A stretch of DNA of 64,000 nucleotides from Rhodoferax sp. BAB1 (lineage in GTDB: Bacteria > Pseudomonadota > Gammaproteobacteria > Burkholderiales > Burkholderiaceae_C), in assembly GCF_013334205.1 (NCBI RefSeq), contig NZ_CP054424.1, forward strand, positions 1,446,001 through 1,510,000. The letters run 5' to 3'. The notes beneath the pieces were generated by a model. The model had not been told where the DNA came from, searched no databases, and saw nothing but the letters and a program-made list of their open reading frames with translations. Below, piece after piece: positions 25,615-34,135 of the stretch. Position 1 is the stretch's first letter; each line of letters opens with the position of its first letter. A program made the translations under genes and the position numbers.

Positions 25615-27372
25615 ATGAAGCCCCGTTTCCTTCCGCACCTCCTGCGCCTGTGCCTGGCCGGCCTGCTGGCCCTCGTGCTGGCCGGCTGCCAGGCCCTGCG
25701 GCCTGAGGCGGAGCAGCCCGCATCCAGCCCGCCCGTGCCGGCTGCCGTGCTGCCGGGCCCGGTGCTCGCGCAGCCGGCCAGGCCTGCTGTGCCCGCCGCG
25801 CCGGCTGCGGTCTCGAACCGGCCGCGCCTGCTGGTCCTGCTGGTGGTGGACGGTTTCCCGCAGCGCCAGCTGCTGGCCTACCGCGACCAGCTCGCCCCCG
25901 ACGGCCTGGCCCGTTTCCTGAACCGCGGCGCCTGGTTCAGCGACGCACACTACGGCCACGCCTTCACCGTCACGGCCGCCGGCCATGCCACCGTGCTCAC
26001 CGGCGCCTACCCGCACCGCACCGGCATCATCGCCAACGAATGGCGCGACGCCCTCACGGGCGAGCCGCAGTACTGCACCGGCGACACCACGGCCCAGTAC
26101 ATCGGCCACAAGACACAGCCGCTGGACGGCACCAGCCCGCGCAACCTGAAAGTGGAGACCGTGGGCGACGTGCTGCGCCGCGCCGATGCGCGTGCCAAGG
26201 TCATCGGCATCTCGGGCAAGGACCGCGGCGCCATCCTGCCCGCGGGCCAGGCCGGCACCGCCTACATGTACATGACGCAAAGCGGCCAGTTCGCCAGCAG
26301 CACGTATTACATGCCGCAGCACCCGGCCTGGGTCACCGACTTCAACGCGACCAAACCGGCCGACCGCTGGTTCAAGCAGGAATGGAAGGCCCTGCTGCCC
26401 GAAGAAGCCTACGCCCGTTCCATCCCCGATCGCCAGCCCTGGTTCGGCCAGAAGGCCGCAGCCCTGCCCATGATGATGGGCGCACCGGCCGACGAAGCCC
26501 CGGGCCCGGCCTATTACAGCCAGCTGCTGCGCAGCCCCTTTGCCGACCAGCTCACCCTGGACTTCGCGCGCGCCGCCATCGCCGGCGAGGGCCTGGGCCA
26601 GGACGAGGTGCCCGACATCCTGGCCATCAGCCTCTCGGCGCACGACTACATCAACCACCGCTACAGCGCCGAGTCGCGTTTCTCGCACGACCACCTGCTG
26701 CAGCTCGACCGCCAGCTGCAGGATTTCTTCAAGCACCTGGACACCACCGTGGGCCGTGACCACTACATCGCCGCGCTCACCGCCGACCACGGTTTCATGC
26801 CCGCGCCCGAGTTCACCGCCCAGCAGGGCCTGCGCTCGGGCCGCATCATCGGCAGCCAGCTGCTCACGCGCATCAACAGTGCGCTGGAAGAAGAGTTCGG
26901 CGCGGGCAAGTGGGTCAGCTTCTCGGGCTCGACCCTGCTGCTCAACAAGCAGCTCATCAGCCAGCAGCGCGTGGACCCCGACGAAGTGGCCGACGAGGCG
27001 CGCAACCTGTTGCTGGAGGAACCCGGCATCGCCGCCGCCTACACCCGGCGCGAGCTCGCCGAAGGCAGCCGCATCGACGGGCCCTTTTTCACGGCCGTGC
27101 GGCGCAGCTGGCACGCCGACCTCTCGGGTGACGTGCAGTACATCATCAAGCCCTACTGGATGTTCCTTTCCAGCAGCAGCATCGCCACCCATGGCTCGCC
27201 TTACCCCTACGACACCAACGTGCCCCTGCTGGCCTGGGGCCCGCGCTGGGTGAAACCCGGCAAGGTGGAGACGCGCGTGGAGATCGTGGACATCGCGCCC
27301 ACCGTCTCGCAGTGGCTGGGCGTGGCCGTGCCCGCCGCCTCCGAAGGCAAGCCCCTGCCGCTGCCCCGCTAA
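25615..27372 (+). CDS. Alkaline phosphatase superfamily lipoprotein (PafA / nucleotide pyrophosphatase type)
   Basis: A 585-residue exported phosphatase or phosphodiesterase. The lipobox LAGC ends its signal peptide, and a Pro/Ala-rich linker follows. The catalytic core starts LLVLLVVDGFPQRQLL; the nucleophile threonine lies in AAGHATVLTGAYPHRTG, as in PafA. Metal-binding segments are seen in SLSAHDYINHRYS and TADHGFMPAPEF, and the last ligand near SIATHGSPYPYD. It should release phosphate from organic esters at the cell surface. It is one of two predicted phosphoester-active lipoproteins within 5 kb. Confidence 0.88.
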   Translation: MKPRFLPHLLRLCLAGLLALVLAGCQALRPEAEQPASSPPVPAAVLPGPVLAQPARPAVPAAPAAVSNRPRLLVLLVVDGFPQRQLLAYRDQLAPDGLARFLNRGAWFSDAHYGHAFTVTAAGHATVLTGAYPHRTGIIANEWRDALTGEPQYCTGDTTAQYIGHKTQPLDGTSPRNLKVETVGDVLRRADARAKVIGISGKDRGAILPAGQAGTAYMYMTQSGQFASSTYYMPQHPAWVTDFNATKPADRWFKQEWKALLPEEAYARSIPDRQPWFGQKAAALPMMMGAPADEAPGPAYYSQLLRSPFADQLTLDFARAAIAGEGLGQDEVPDILAISLSAHDYINHRYSAESRFSHDHLLQLDRQLQDFFKHLDTTVGRDHYIAALTADHGFMPAPEFTAQQGLRSGRIIGSQLLTRINSALEEEFGAGKWVSFSGSTLLLNKQLISQQRVDPDEVADEARNLLLEEPGIAAAYTRRELAEGSRIDGPFFTAVRRSWHADLSGDVQYIIKPYWMFLSSSSIATHGSPYPYDTNVPLLAWGPRWVKPGKVETRVEIVDIAPTVSQWLGVAVPAASEGKPLPLPR

Positions 27373-27445
27373 GGCCTGGGCCCGGGGAGGGCGGGGCGGT
27401 TTGACGGAGAATCGGGGGGAGTCACTTCCTACCCCCAAGACCTCC

Positions 27446-28633
27446 ATGCAATTCGCCGACCGCCTCAACAACGTCGAAACCTCCGCCATCCGCGAACTCT
27501 TCAAGCTGCTGGGCAAGCCCGGCATCATCTCCTTTGCCGGCGGTTTCCCCGACAGCGCCATGTTCGACGTGGACGGCATCCGCGAAGCGTCCATGAAAGC
27601 GCTGAGCGAAGAACCCGGCGCCGCCCTGCAGTACGGCGCCACCGAAGGCTACAACCCCCTGCGCGAACAGCTGGCTGCCTTCATGGGCAGCAAGGGTGTG
27701 CAGGTCGCCGCAGACGGGCTGATCGTCACCACCGGCAGCCAGCAGGCGCTGGACCTGATCGGCAAGACCCTGGTGGATCCCGGCGCCAAGGTCATCGTCG
27801 AGGCGCCCACCTTCCTCGCCACCATCCAGTGCTTCCGCCTCTATGGCGCCCAGGTCATCGGCGCGCCCATCGACGCCGACGGCGTGCAGGTCGACAAGCT
27901 GGAACAGCTGATAACCGAACACAAACCGCGTTTCGTCTACCTCATCCCCACCTTCGGCAACCCCAGCGGCGCCACCCTGAGCCTGGAGCGCCGCAAGCGC
28001 ATCCTGGAACTGGCCGTGAAAACGCAGACCGTGGTGATCGAGGACGATCCCTATGGTGACCTCTATTTCGGCAAGGCCCCGCCGGCCAGCCTCATGGCCC
28101 TCACGGCCCAGGTGCCCGGCAGCCGCGACTGGCTGGTGCACTGCGGCAGCTTGAGCAAGGTGCTGTCTCCGGGCCTGCGCGTGGGCTGGATGATCGCCCC
28201 GCCCGAGCTGCTGGCCAAAGCCACGATGTGCAAGCAGTTCAGCGACGCCCACACCAGCACCTTTGCCCAGGCCACGGCCGCGCAATACCTCAAGGCCGGG
28301 CGCATGCCCGCCACCCTGGCCCATGTGCGTGAGGTCTACGCCGGCCGCGCGAAGACCATGGGCGAATGCCTGAAGAAGGAACTGGGCGACGCCATCGAAT
28401 TCACCCAGCCCGGCGGCGGCCTGTTCTTCTGGGCCCGGCTCACGGGTGCGGGCGGCAAGCTCAAGGATGCGGGTGAACTGGCCAAACGCGCCATCGAGAA
28501 GGGCGTGGCCTTTGTGCCGGGGGCGCCGTTTTATGCGACCAACCCCGATGCCGCTACCCTGCGCCTGAGTTTTGCGACGGTGGGGGAGGACAAGATACGG
28601 GAGGGGGTGGAGAGGTTGGGGAAGGCGATCTAG
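27446..28633 (+). CDS. PLP-dependent class I/II aminotransferase, LysN/2-aminoadipate type
   Basis: A 395-residue cytoplasmic aminotransferase. FAGGFPDSAMF near the start, QYGATEGYNPLREQLA, TTGSQQALDLIGKTL, the PLP-binding PTFGNPSGATLS and DDPYGDLYF, and the Schiff-base lysine in SLSKVLSPGLRVGW are all present. This group covers 2-aminoadipate, aromatic and branched-chain aminotransferases, so the exact substrate is open. The frame opens at 27401, but the conserved domain begins at the ATG at 27446. Confidence 0.9.
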   Translation: MQFADRLNNVETSAIRELFKLLGKPGIISFAGGFPDSAMFDVDGIREASMKALSEEPGAALQYGATEGYNPLREQLAAFMGSKGVQVAADGLIVTTGSQQALDLIGKTLVDPGAKVIVEAPTFLATIQCFRLYGAQVIGAPIDADGVQVDKLEQLITEHKPRFVYLIPTFGNPSGATLSLERRKRILELAVKTQTVVIEDDPYGDLYFGKAPPASLMALTAQVPGSRDWLVHCGSLSKVLSPGLRVGWMIAPPELLAKATMCKQFSDAHTSTFAQATAAQYLKAGRMPATLAHVREVYAGRAKTMGECLKKELGDAIEFTQPGGGLFFWARLTGAGGKLKDAGELAKRAIEKGVAFVPGAPFYATNPDAATLRLSFATVGEDKIREGVERLGKAI

Positions 28634-28684
28634 TCGAAGGTATTGGTTGTATAGAACCAGCGAGCAAGTAGGGGGATATAAAAA

Positions 28685-30004
28685 ATGCGAGCAGTTATCT
28701 ATCACGTAAGCAAGATTACTTACCTTGGCTTAATTTCTTTGATGGCTGGGCAAACCGTGGCTCAAGCCGCGGACCAGACAGGTTCGCATTTCATCCACGG
28801 TTCGTGGGTAAATGTGCGAGAGGCGGGGGATCCGAGCGCCCGCGTCATCGACAAACTGGTAACCAACACACCTGTCAATGTGGTCGACAGGCAGGGCAGC
28901 TGGTGCCAGATTAACTACGGAGAGGGAAAGAATGGCCATGTGTCCTGCGATCTGCTCGGAGGCAGCGCACTTACGTTGGCCCAAACCGCCACGCAACCTG
29001 CCCGAGCCTTTTGGGTTGCGCCTTCGCCCAACCGGTTGGTTGCTTACGGGCAATCGTTGCCGATACCTCCCGCATTTCGCTTGAGCGAGCTGAGAAAAAG
29101 AGTTCAAGCTGGCGATGTGGTGCGCTACCCGCCGATCCCCGAGTTTGACGCGGCGAAGAAGGTGATGAAAGACGGCGTGCTCCTGAATCCGGCACACGAA
29201 ACCAACAGAGGCACCTCCATCGACATCGCTCAGGAAATGAGCGCGTACAGCGTGAGGCCCGCGCCGATACGCCCTTCGCTTTTTCGCACGCATGAGAGCG
29301 TGGCCCTGGTGTCCGAAGCCGATGCCGATGGGCTTGCCGCCATCGCACGCAAGAAAGTGAGCCTGGTTCCGGAGGGATTGCCCAGGGGATGGTTCCAGAA
29401 TCACAGTGGGCCTGAAATTGACGGTGTTTCCGGCTTCTGGGACGTGGGGAGCGCGAGTTTGAGTTTTGCGCAGCCTTTGATCATCTATTCAGTGGCAAGC
29501 AATGGCTTGGTGGGGGCCAAGGCCGTGCGCAAACTACCCTTCGCGGTTGGCGAGCCGCCCGAAGGCTGTGGGTCGCGGTACACCGGGAAAAGTCTGCCCT
29601 CGATGGCGCATATGGTGTGGAGTGCCCCGTTGGACCATCTGGAGTACGACCCCGTCCCAGGTTATCCGGCTCTTGAGAAAGGAGTCGACGTCTTGACGAG
29701 CTTTGCCGTGCCGCAAACCTTCCAGCGCCAAAGTGCGAAGATCAAGACTCAGTCGCAGGCTTTGACCAAACTTCCGAAACAAGAATTCGAAGTCAATCCC
29801 GAACGGATCCGGGAGCTGGGGCCCAAGGTTATCCTTTATGAGGTCGACCTGGACGGTGACGGTGTTACGGACGTGATGCTGCTAGAAAAACCCATGCGAT
29901 TTGGCGAGGTGACTCTGGACATCGTCCGGCACCGCAGCTGGTACCTCAACATCAATGGCGAGTGGTTCAAGGCCGGTGACTGGGAAGACCAAGACTGCAC
30001 GTGA
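28685..30004 (+). CDS. Secreted protein with bacterial SH3 domain, function unknown
   Basis: A 439-residue protein I do not recognise. A signal peptide (YLGLISLMAGQTVAQA) is followed by a bacterial SH3-like domain at residues about 38-90 (GSWVNVREAGDPSARVIDKL, VDRQGSWCQINYG). The middle is unlike known families. Near the end DLDGDGVTD resembles an EF-hand-like calcium loop, as in FG-GAP-type proteins. Base use is less GC-rich than in neighbours, with many A/T third positions, which hints at transfer. GGGGG lies nine bases before the start. It converges with the next membrane-protein gene. Confidence 0.75.
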   Translation: MRAVIYHVSKITYLGLISLMAGQTVAQAADQTGSHFIHGSWVNVREAGDPSARVIDKLVTNTPVNVVDRQGSWCQINYGEGKNGHVSCDLLGGSALTLAQTATQPARAFWVAPSPNRLVAYGQSLPIPPAFRLSELRKRVQAGDVVRYPPIPEFDAAKKVMKDGVLLNPAHETNRGTSIDIAQEMSAYSVRPAPIRPSLFRTHESVALVSEADADGLAAIARKKVSLVPEGLPRGWFQNHSGPEIDGVSGFWDVGSASLSFAQPLIIYSVASNGLVGAKAVRKLPFAVGEPPEGCGSRYTGKSLPSMAHMVWSAPLDHLEYDPVPGYPALEKGVDVLTSFAVPQTFQRQSAKIKTQSQALTKLPKQEFEVNPERIRELGPKVILYEVDLDGDGVTDVMLLEKPMRFGEVTLDIVRHRSWYLNINGEWFKAGDWEDQDCT

Positions 30005-30026
30005 TGATGACGAGAGTCATGGACTC

Positions 30027-30641
30027 CTAGTCGCCCATTGATGCGTGTCTGTCGGGCTGCACCGTCAGCAAAGCCGCCAGCACCAGCGCCTCGGCCAGGA
30101 CCTCAAAAGCCTCTTCCAGAGTTGCAATCATGTAAGGCATGGGCACTTGGTCTACAAGAATTGCCCAGAGTCCGGTGGCGATACCTGCCCAGAGGAGGCA
30201 GCGTGTCAATCGCGCCGGCAACGCGCGATGCAAAAACACGGTGGTGATGAGGCCGACTACGGCCACAGCCAGCATCGGTAGCTCACGAACCCACTTGGCT
30301 TCGCAAAGAGAAGTCAGTTCGTGACACCGGTACTTCCACAGCTCATGCAACATGAATTGCTCATCCAGCGCGAGTACGAACGCAGCCAGCGCCAGCCACC
30401 CGCCCAGTCGCGGTGGTAGTCCGCCGTCAGACCACAAACGCAGCGACAAGACGCTAAGCGTCAGTAGCAGTGCACCGGATAGCCACGACACGGGTGAAGC
30501 GTCCGAGCGAAACGCGCGCTCCCAGCTGGGATAAAAAAACCAGAAGCTGATCAGCATGAAGGCACATGCGCCACTTACGACCAGCAGCGAGATTTGGGGG
30601 GCGAAGGGGCGTGGCCGTACTTCTTTTGATTTGGTACTCAT
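30027..30641 (-). CDS. Multi-pass membrane protein, function unknown
   Basis: A 204-residue protein with about six hydrophobic segments (ISLLVVSGACAFMLISFWFF, SWLSGALLLTLSVLSLRL, GWLALAAFVLALDEQF, LPMLAVAVVGLITTVFL, LLWAGIATGLWAILV, and a last helix near ALVLAALL). A conserved-looking acidic motif, LDEQFMLHE, lies in the third segment. I do not recognise the family. Like the gene it converges on, it is lower in GC than its surroundings. It lies just downstream of the Crp/Fnr regulator on the same strand, 17 bases away, and might be co-transcribed with it. Confidence 0.65.
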   Translation of the reverse strand: MSTKSKEVRPRPFAPQISLLVVSGACAFMLISFWFFYPSWERAFRSDASPVSWLSGALLLTLSVLSLRLWSDGGLPPRLGGWLALAAFVLALDEQFMLHELWKYRCHELTSLCEAKWVRELPMLAVAVVGLITTVFLHRALPARLTRCLLWAGIATGLWAILVDQVPMPYMIATLEEAFEVLAEALVLAALLTVQPDRHASMGD

Positions 30642-30657
30642 GTCTGGGCCATATGAG

Positions 30658-31362
30658 TCATTGCGACATTGCCCTCAGTCTTGGCAAATCCACAATCTCC
30701 ATCCCCCCCCGCTGCACCCGCAAAATCCCCTGCGCCTCCAGCTCCTTGAGGATCTGGTTCGTCGTCTGCCGTGACACGCCGATCATCAGCGCCAGTTCCT
30801 GCTGCGTCACGGCCAGCACCCGCCGTGTGCCCCCCTTGCCGCTCTGCACCCCATAACCCTCGGCCATGCCCACCAGGCGCCGCGCCAGGCGCAGCGGGGC
30901 GCTGAGCACGGTCTGTTCTTCCATCGTCAAAAAAGCCAGGCGCAGCTTGTCGGCCATCAAGACGGCCAGGTCGCGCCAGTGCTGCGGGTGCTCGTGCAGC
31001 CAGGCCAGCAGCTCGGCCTGCGGCACCTGCAGCAGGGTGCTGGGCTCGGCGGCGTGGGCGTGGTGGGTGCGGGTGGCGCCGTCGAAAACGGTGATCTCGC
31101 CGAACCACTGGGGCGGCGGCAGCACCACCAGCAGGGCTTCGCGTGCGTCGTCGCCGCGGCCGCTCTGGCCCGAGATGCGGATGGAACCCGAGACCACGGC
31201 GTAGAGGCCGCAAGGCGGGCTGTCGCGCAGGAAGAGCGCTTCGCCGGCCTGCAGCGTGCGCACCTTGGCCATCTTGAGCAGGGCCTGGGCGAAGTCGGGC
31301 GGCAGCTGGGCGTACCAGCGGCCGGCGTTCAGCACGGGCAGGTAGTGTTGCGGATCGTTCAT
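30658..31362 (-). CDS. Crp/Fnr-family transcriptional regulator
   Basis: A 234-residue regulator. The cyclic-nucleotide-binding-like domain spans residues about 20-140 (GEALFLRDSPPCGLYAVVSGSIRIS, WFGEITVFDG). The C-terminal winged helix has VTQQELALMIGVSRQTTNQILKEL, a recognition helix with R-Q-T-x-N-Q as in CRP-like rather than FNR-like members. The frame runs to 31431, but the preferred start is the ATG at 31362, because the extension is Pro-rich and reaches the palindrome at 31431. It is divergent to a DUF962 gene. Confidence 0.88.
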   Translation of the reverse strand: MNDPQHYLPVLNAGRWYAQLPPDFAQALLKMAKVRTLQAGEALFLRDSPPCGLYAVVSGSIRISGQSGRGDDAREALLVVLPPPQWFGEITVFDGATRTHHAHAAEPSTLLQVPQAELLAWLHEHPQHWRDLAVLMADKLRLAFLTMEEQTVLSAPLRLARRLVGMAEGYGVQSGKGGTRRVLAVTQQELALMIGVSRQTTNQILKELEAQGILRVQRGGMEIVDLPRLRAMSQ

Positions 31363-31430
31363 GGGGTTTGTACGGGGGCGAGGGCTTGTGTCGGGTACCT
31401 GACAGACTGTGGGCGAGGGTAGGTCGATCA

Positions 31431-31444
31431 TTGACGTCTGTCAA
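31431..31444. promoter_or_regulatory. FNR-type palindrome between regulator and DUF962 gene
   Basis: TTGACGTCTGTCAA fits TTGAC-N4-GTCAA, the same half-sites as the palindrome between oxc and its regulator. It is centred 38 bases before the DUF962 start codon and 75 before the Crp/Fnr start codon. The placement close to the DUF962 gene would suit repression of that gene. Confidence 0.5.
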
Positions 31445-31474
31445 TCTGTGCCTGACACCGAAGAGGAGACCACC

Positions 31475-32002
31475 ATGAAAACACTGACCGACCATCTCAC
31501 CCAGTACGCGGCCTACCACCAGGACCAGCGCAACGTGGCCACGCATTTCGTGGGCATCCCCATGATCGTGCTGGCCGTGACCACCTTGCTCTCGCGCCCG
31601 GCCTGGGAACTAGGCGGCCTGCCGGCCACGCCGGCCCTGCTGCTGGCCATCCTGTCCTCGCTGTTCTACCTGCGGCTGGACCTGCGTTTCGGCCTGGCCA
31701 TGGTGGCGCAATTGATCGTGAGCCTGTGGATCAGCCAGTGGATCGCCGCGCAGAGCACGGCCACCTGGCTGGGCTGGGGCATCGGCCTGTTTGTGGTGGG
31801 CTGGGCCATCCAGTTCCTGGGGCATTACTGGGAGGGGCGCAAGCCGGCTTTTGTAGATGACCTGGTGGGCCTGCTGGTGGGCCCGCTGTTCCTGACGGCC
31901 GAGGTGGCGTTTGCGCTGAAGATGCGCCAGGACGTGCACGCCGAGATGCAGCGCCGCCTGGGTGAGGGCGCGCACGGTGCCCGCCGGGTGGCCACGGCAT
32001 GA
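31475..32002 (+). CDS. DUF962 / Mpo1-like membrane protein
   Basis: A 175-residue membrane protein of the Mpo1/YGL010w family; the yeast member is a dioxygenase of 2-hydroxy fatty acids. The family histidines are visible in YAAYHQDQRNVATHFVGIPMI and LGHYWEGRKPAF. About four hydrophobic segments lie between. GAGGAG precedes the start at 31475; the frame opens earlier, across the palindrome. It overlaps the next transporter gene by four bases. Confidence 0.85.
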   Translation: MKTLTDHLTQYAAYHQDQRNVATHFVGIPMIVLAVTTLLSRPAWELGGLPATPALLLAILSSLFYLRLDLRFGLAMVAQLIVSLWISQWIAAQSTATWLGWGIGLFVVGWAIQFLGHYWEGRKPAFVDDLVGLLVGPLFLTAEVAFALKMRQDVHAEMQRRLGEGAHGARRVATA

Positions 32003-32874
32003 GCTTTACCGCTGCGCTTCCTGCGCTCTTGCTCGGGTCCCTGGCCCTGGTGATGTTCGGCCTGGGCCTGTCGCTCAGCGTGGGTGATTTCGTGCGCCTG
32101 CGCCAGCACCCCCGGGCCGTGCTGCTGGCCCTGGGCATGCAGATGCTGCTGCTGCCGGCCGTGGCCTGGGGGCTCATCGTGGGCCTGGGCGTGGCGCCGG
32201 TGTATGCCGTGGGGCTGATGCTGCTGGCGGCCTCGCCGGGCGGGGTGTCGGCCAATCTGTTCAGCCACCTGTTCGGCGGCAATGTGGCGATGAACATTTC
32301 GCTCACGGCCATCAACACGGTGCTGTCCATCGTGAGCCTGCCGCTCATCACCAACTGGGCCATCGCCACCTTCGCGCAGACGGGCCAGGTGGTGCCCCTG
32401 CAGTTCGGCAAGGTGTTCGAGGTGGTGGGCGTGATCCTGGTGCCGGTGCTGATCGGCATGGCGGTGAGCAGCCGGCGCCCGGCCTTTGCCGCACGCATGG
32501 AGCGGCCCATGAAGGCTTTCAGTGCCCTGGTGCTGGCGGCCTTTGCGGTGATTGCGATTGCCAAGGAATGGACGGCGCTCACGCAGTCTTTCAGCAGCCT
32601 GGGGCCGGTGGTGCTGGCCTTCAACCTGCTGAGCCTGCTCTCGGGGTATTACCTCTCGCGCTGGGCCGGGCTGGACAAGCCCATGGCCACGGCCGTGAGT
32701 TTCGAGATCGGCATCCACAACTCCACGCTGGCCATCTTCGTGGCGCTGTCGGTGTTGCAGAACTTCCAGCTGGCGCTGCCGGCGGCGATCTATTCGGTCA
32801 GCATGTACCTCACGGCCACGCTGTTTGGTGTGTTGGTGCTGCGCCGACGGCAGATGCAGGCCGCCGCAGCCTGA
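31999..32874 (+). CDS. Bile acid:sodium symporter family (BASS) transporter
   Basis: A 291-residue membrane protein with eight to nine hydrophobic segments. Family signatures are LLAASPGGVSANLFSHLFGGNVAMNISLTAINT near residue 75 and EIGIHNSTLAIFVALS near residue 235, where sodium ligands usually lie. Bacterial members carry organic anions such as pantoate or keto acids. ATGA overlap with the Mpo1-like gene shows one operon, closed by the hairpin at 32897-32925. Confidence 0.88.
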   Translation: MSFTAALPALLLGSLALVMFGLGLSLSVGDFVRLRQHPRAVLLALGMQMLLLPAVAWGLIVGLGVAPVYAVGLMLLAASPGGVSANLFSHLFGGNVAMNISLTAINTVLSIVSLPLITNWAIATFAQTGQVVPLQFGKVFEVVGVILVPVLIGMAVSSRRPAFAARMERPMKAFSALVLAAFAVIAIAKEWTALTQSFSSLGPVVLAFNLLSLLSGYYLSRWAGLDKPMATAVSFEIGIHNSTLAIFVALSVLQNFQLALPAAIYSVSMYLTATLFGVLVLRRRQMQAAAA

Positions 32875-32896
32875 ACGCTGAACCAAATCCAACCAA

Positions 32897-32925
32897 AACA
32901 AGGGCCCTCACTGAGGGCCCTTGTT
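32897..32925 (+). terminator. Rho-independent-type terminator after the BASS transporter
   Basis: AACAAGGGCCCTC, an ACT loop and GAGGGCCCTTGTT form a perfect 13-bp stem, followed by GTTTC, 22 bases after the stop codon. Confidence 0.85.
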
Positions 32926-33098
32926 GTTTCCGAGCGTGCGGGGGTGAGCCCCATTGCGCGTGCTGCGCGCCCGGGTCATCATGGTCGGGCAGGTGGCCGG
33001 GACACGTCTTTCCGGCCCAGGGCATTTCCCCATGAAGATGAGCGCCGCATGCACTGCTGCGCTCGTACCTGCCGAACCATCAGTAGAGGAGCAGACGC

Positions 33099-34076
33099 AT
33101 GCGCAAGACATCAGTATCCAGTTTCGCGGCGGCCGGTTGCCTGGCCGCCATCACCCTGCTGGCACAGCCAGCCCTGGCCCAGAACGTGAAGGTGACGCCG
33201 CTGGGCGGTCAGCAGGGCGAGTTGTGCCCGCAGGACCGCGCCATGATCTTCGAGGACCCCAACGGCACACGCATCCTCTATGACGTGGGCCGCACGGTGG
33301 CCGGCGCCGGCGACCCGCGCCTGGGCAAGATCGACATCATCCTGGTCAGCCACATGCACGGTGACCACGTGGGCAATGCGCACAATGCGGCGCCCAACTC
33401 GGGCAGCTGCGACAAACCCGATGTGTCGGTGTCGGCGCTGCCGAATTCGAACACGGTGAACATAGCGCTGGCCAAGAAGGCCAAGATCGTGACGGGTAGC
33501 GAGATGCCGCCTTTTTTCGCCGGCAAGCTCAAGGCCAATGGCGGCGACCCGCGTGATTCCGTCCTCGCGCGCTTCGGCGGCAGCGTGACCATTGCCGGCG
33601 TGAAGATCGCCACGGTGCCGGCCGTGCACAGCAATGGCCTGGACCCGGACTACATCGGCGGCGACCTGGGCAAGCACATGAAGGACGCCGGCATCGCCGG
33701 TTACGTGGGCGAGGCCACCGGTTACGTGCTGACCTTCAGCAACGGCCTGGTGGTCTACCTCTCGGGTGACACGGGCATCACGGCGGCGCAGGACAAGGTG
33801 GTGCGCGGTTATTACAAGGCCCGCCTGGCCGTGATGAACATCGGCGACGGTTTCTCCACCGGCCCGGCGGAAGCGGCCTATGTGATCAACGACCTGGTGC
33901 AGCCCGCGGCGGTGATCGCCTCGCACGTGAACGAGGTCGCCACCAAGGGCGGCCAGGTGGTGCCGGGCAGCAAGACCGACCGTTTCATGAAAGCCAGCAA
34001 GGTGCCGGTGCATATTCCGCTCAGCGGCAAGCTGATGGAGTTCGACAGCAGCGGCAAGTGCGCTGCTGGCTGCTGA
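33099..34076 (+). CDS. Exported metallo-beta-lactamase-fold hydrolase
   Basis: A 325-residue periplasmic protein. The signal peptide ends at AQPALAQ. The zinc-binding motif SHMHGDHVGN is near residue 85, further ligands are likely in VPAVHSNGLD and YLSGDTGITA, and a late histidine in IASHVNEV. The layout is that of the L-ascorbate-6-phosphate lactonase-like/UPF0173 group. Substrate unknown. A hairpin follows at 34099. GAGGAG-like sequence (AGAGGAGC) lies before the start. Confidence 0.85.
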   Translation: MRKTSVSSFAAAGCLAAITLLAQPALAQNVKVTPLGGQQGELCPQDRAMIFEDPNGTRILYDVGRTVAGAGDPRLGKIDIILVSHMHGDHVGNAHNAAPNSGSCDKPDVSVSALPNSNTVNIALAKKAKIVTGSEMPPFFAGKLKANGGDPRDSVLARFGGSVTIAGVKIATVPAVHSNGLDPDYIGGDLGKHMKDAGIAGYVGEATGYVLTFSNGLVVYLSGDTGITAAQDKVVRGYYKARLAVMNIGDGFSTGPAEAAYVINDLVQPAAVIASHVNEVATKGGQVVPGSKTDRFMKASKVPVHIPLSGKLMEFDSSGKCAAGC

Positions 34077-34098
34077 AACCCCCGCACGCTGACACAAC

Positions 34099-34121
34099 AA
34101 AGGCCCTCGACGAGGGCCTTT
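34099..34121. terminator. Bidirectional terminator between convergent genes
   Basis: AAAGGCCCT-CGACG-AGGGCCTTT, extendable with CG/CG, followed by TTGTTT on the plus strand and by TTGTTG on the minus strand. It separates the beta-lactamase-fold gene from the fused ABC gene. Confidence 0.85.
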
Positions 34122-34135
34122 TGTTTGGGACCGGC

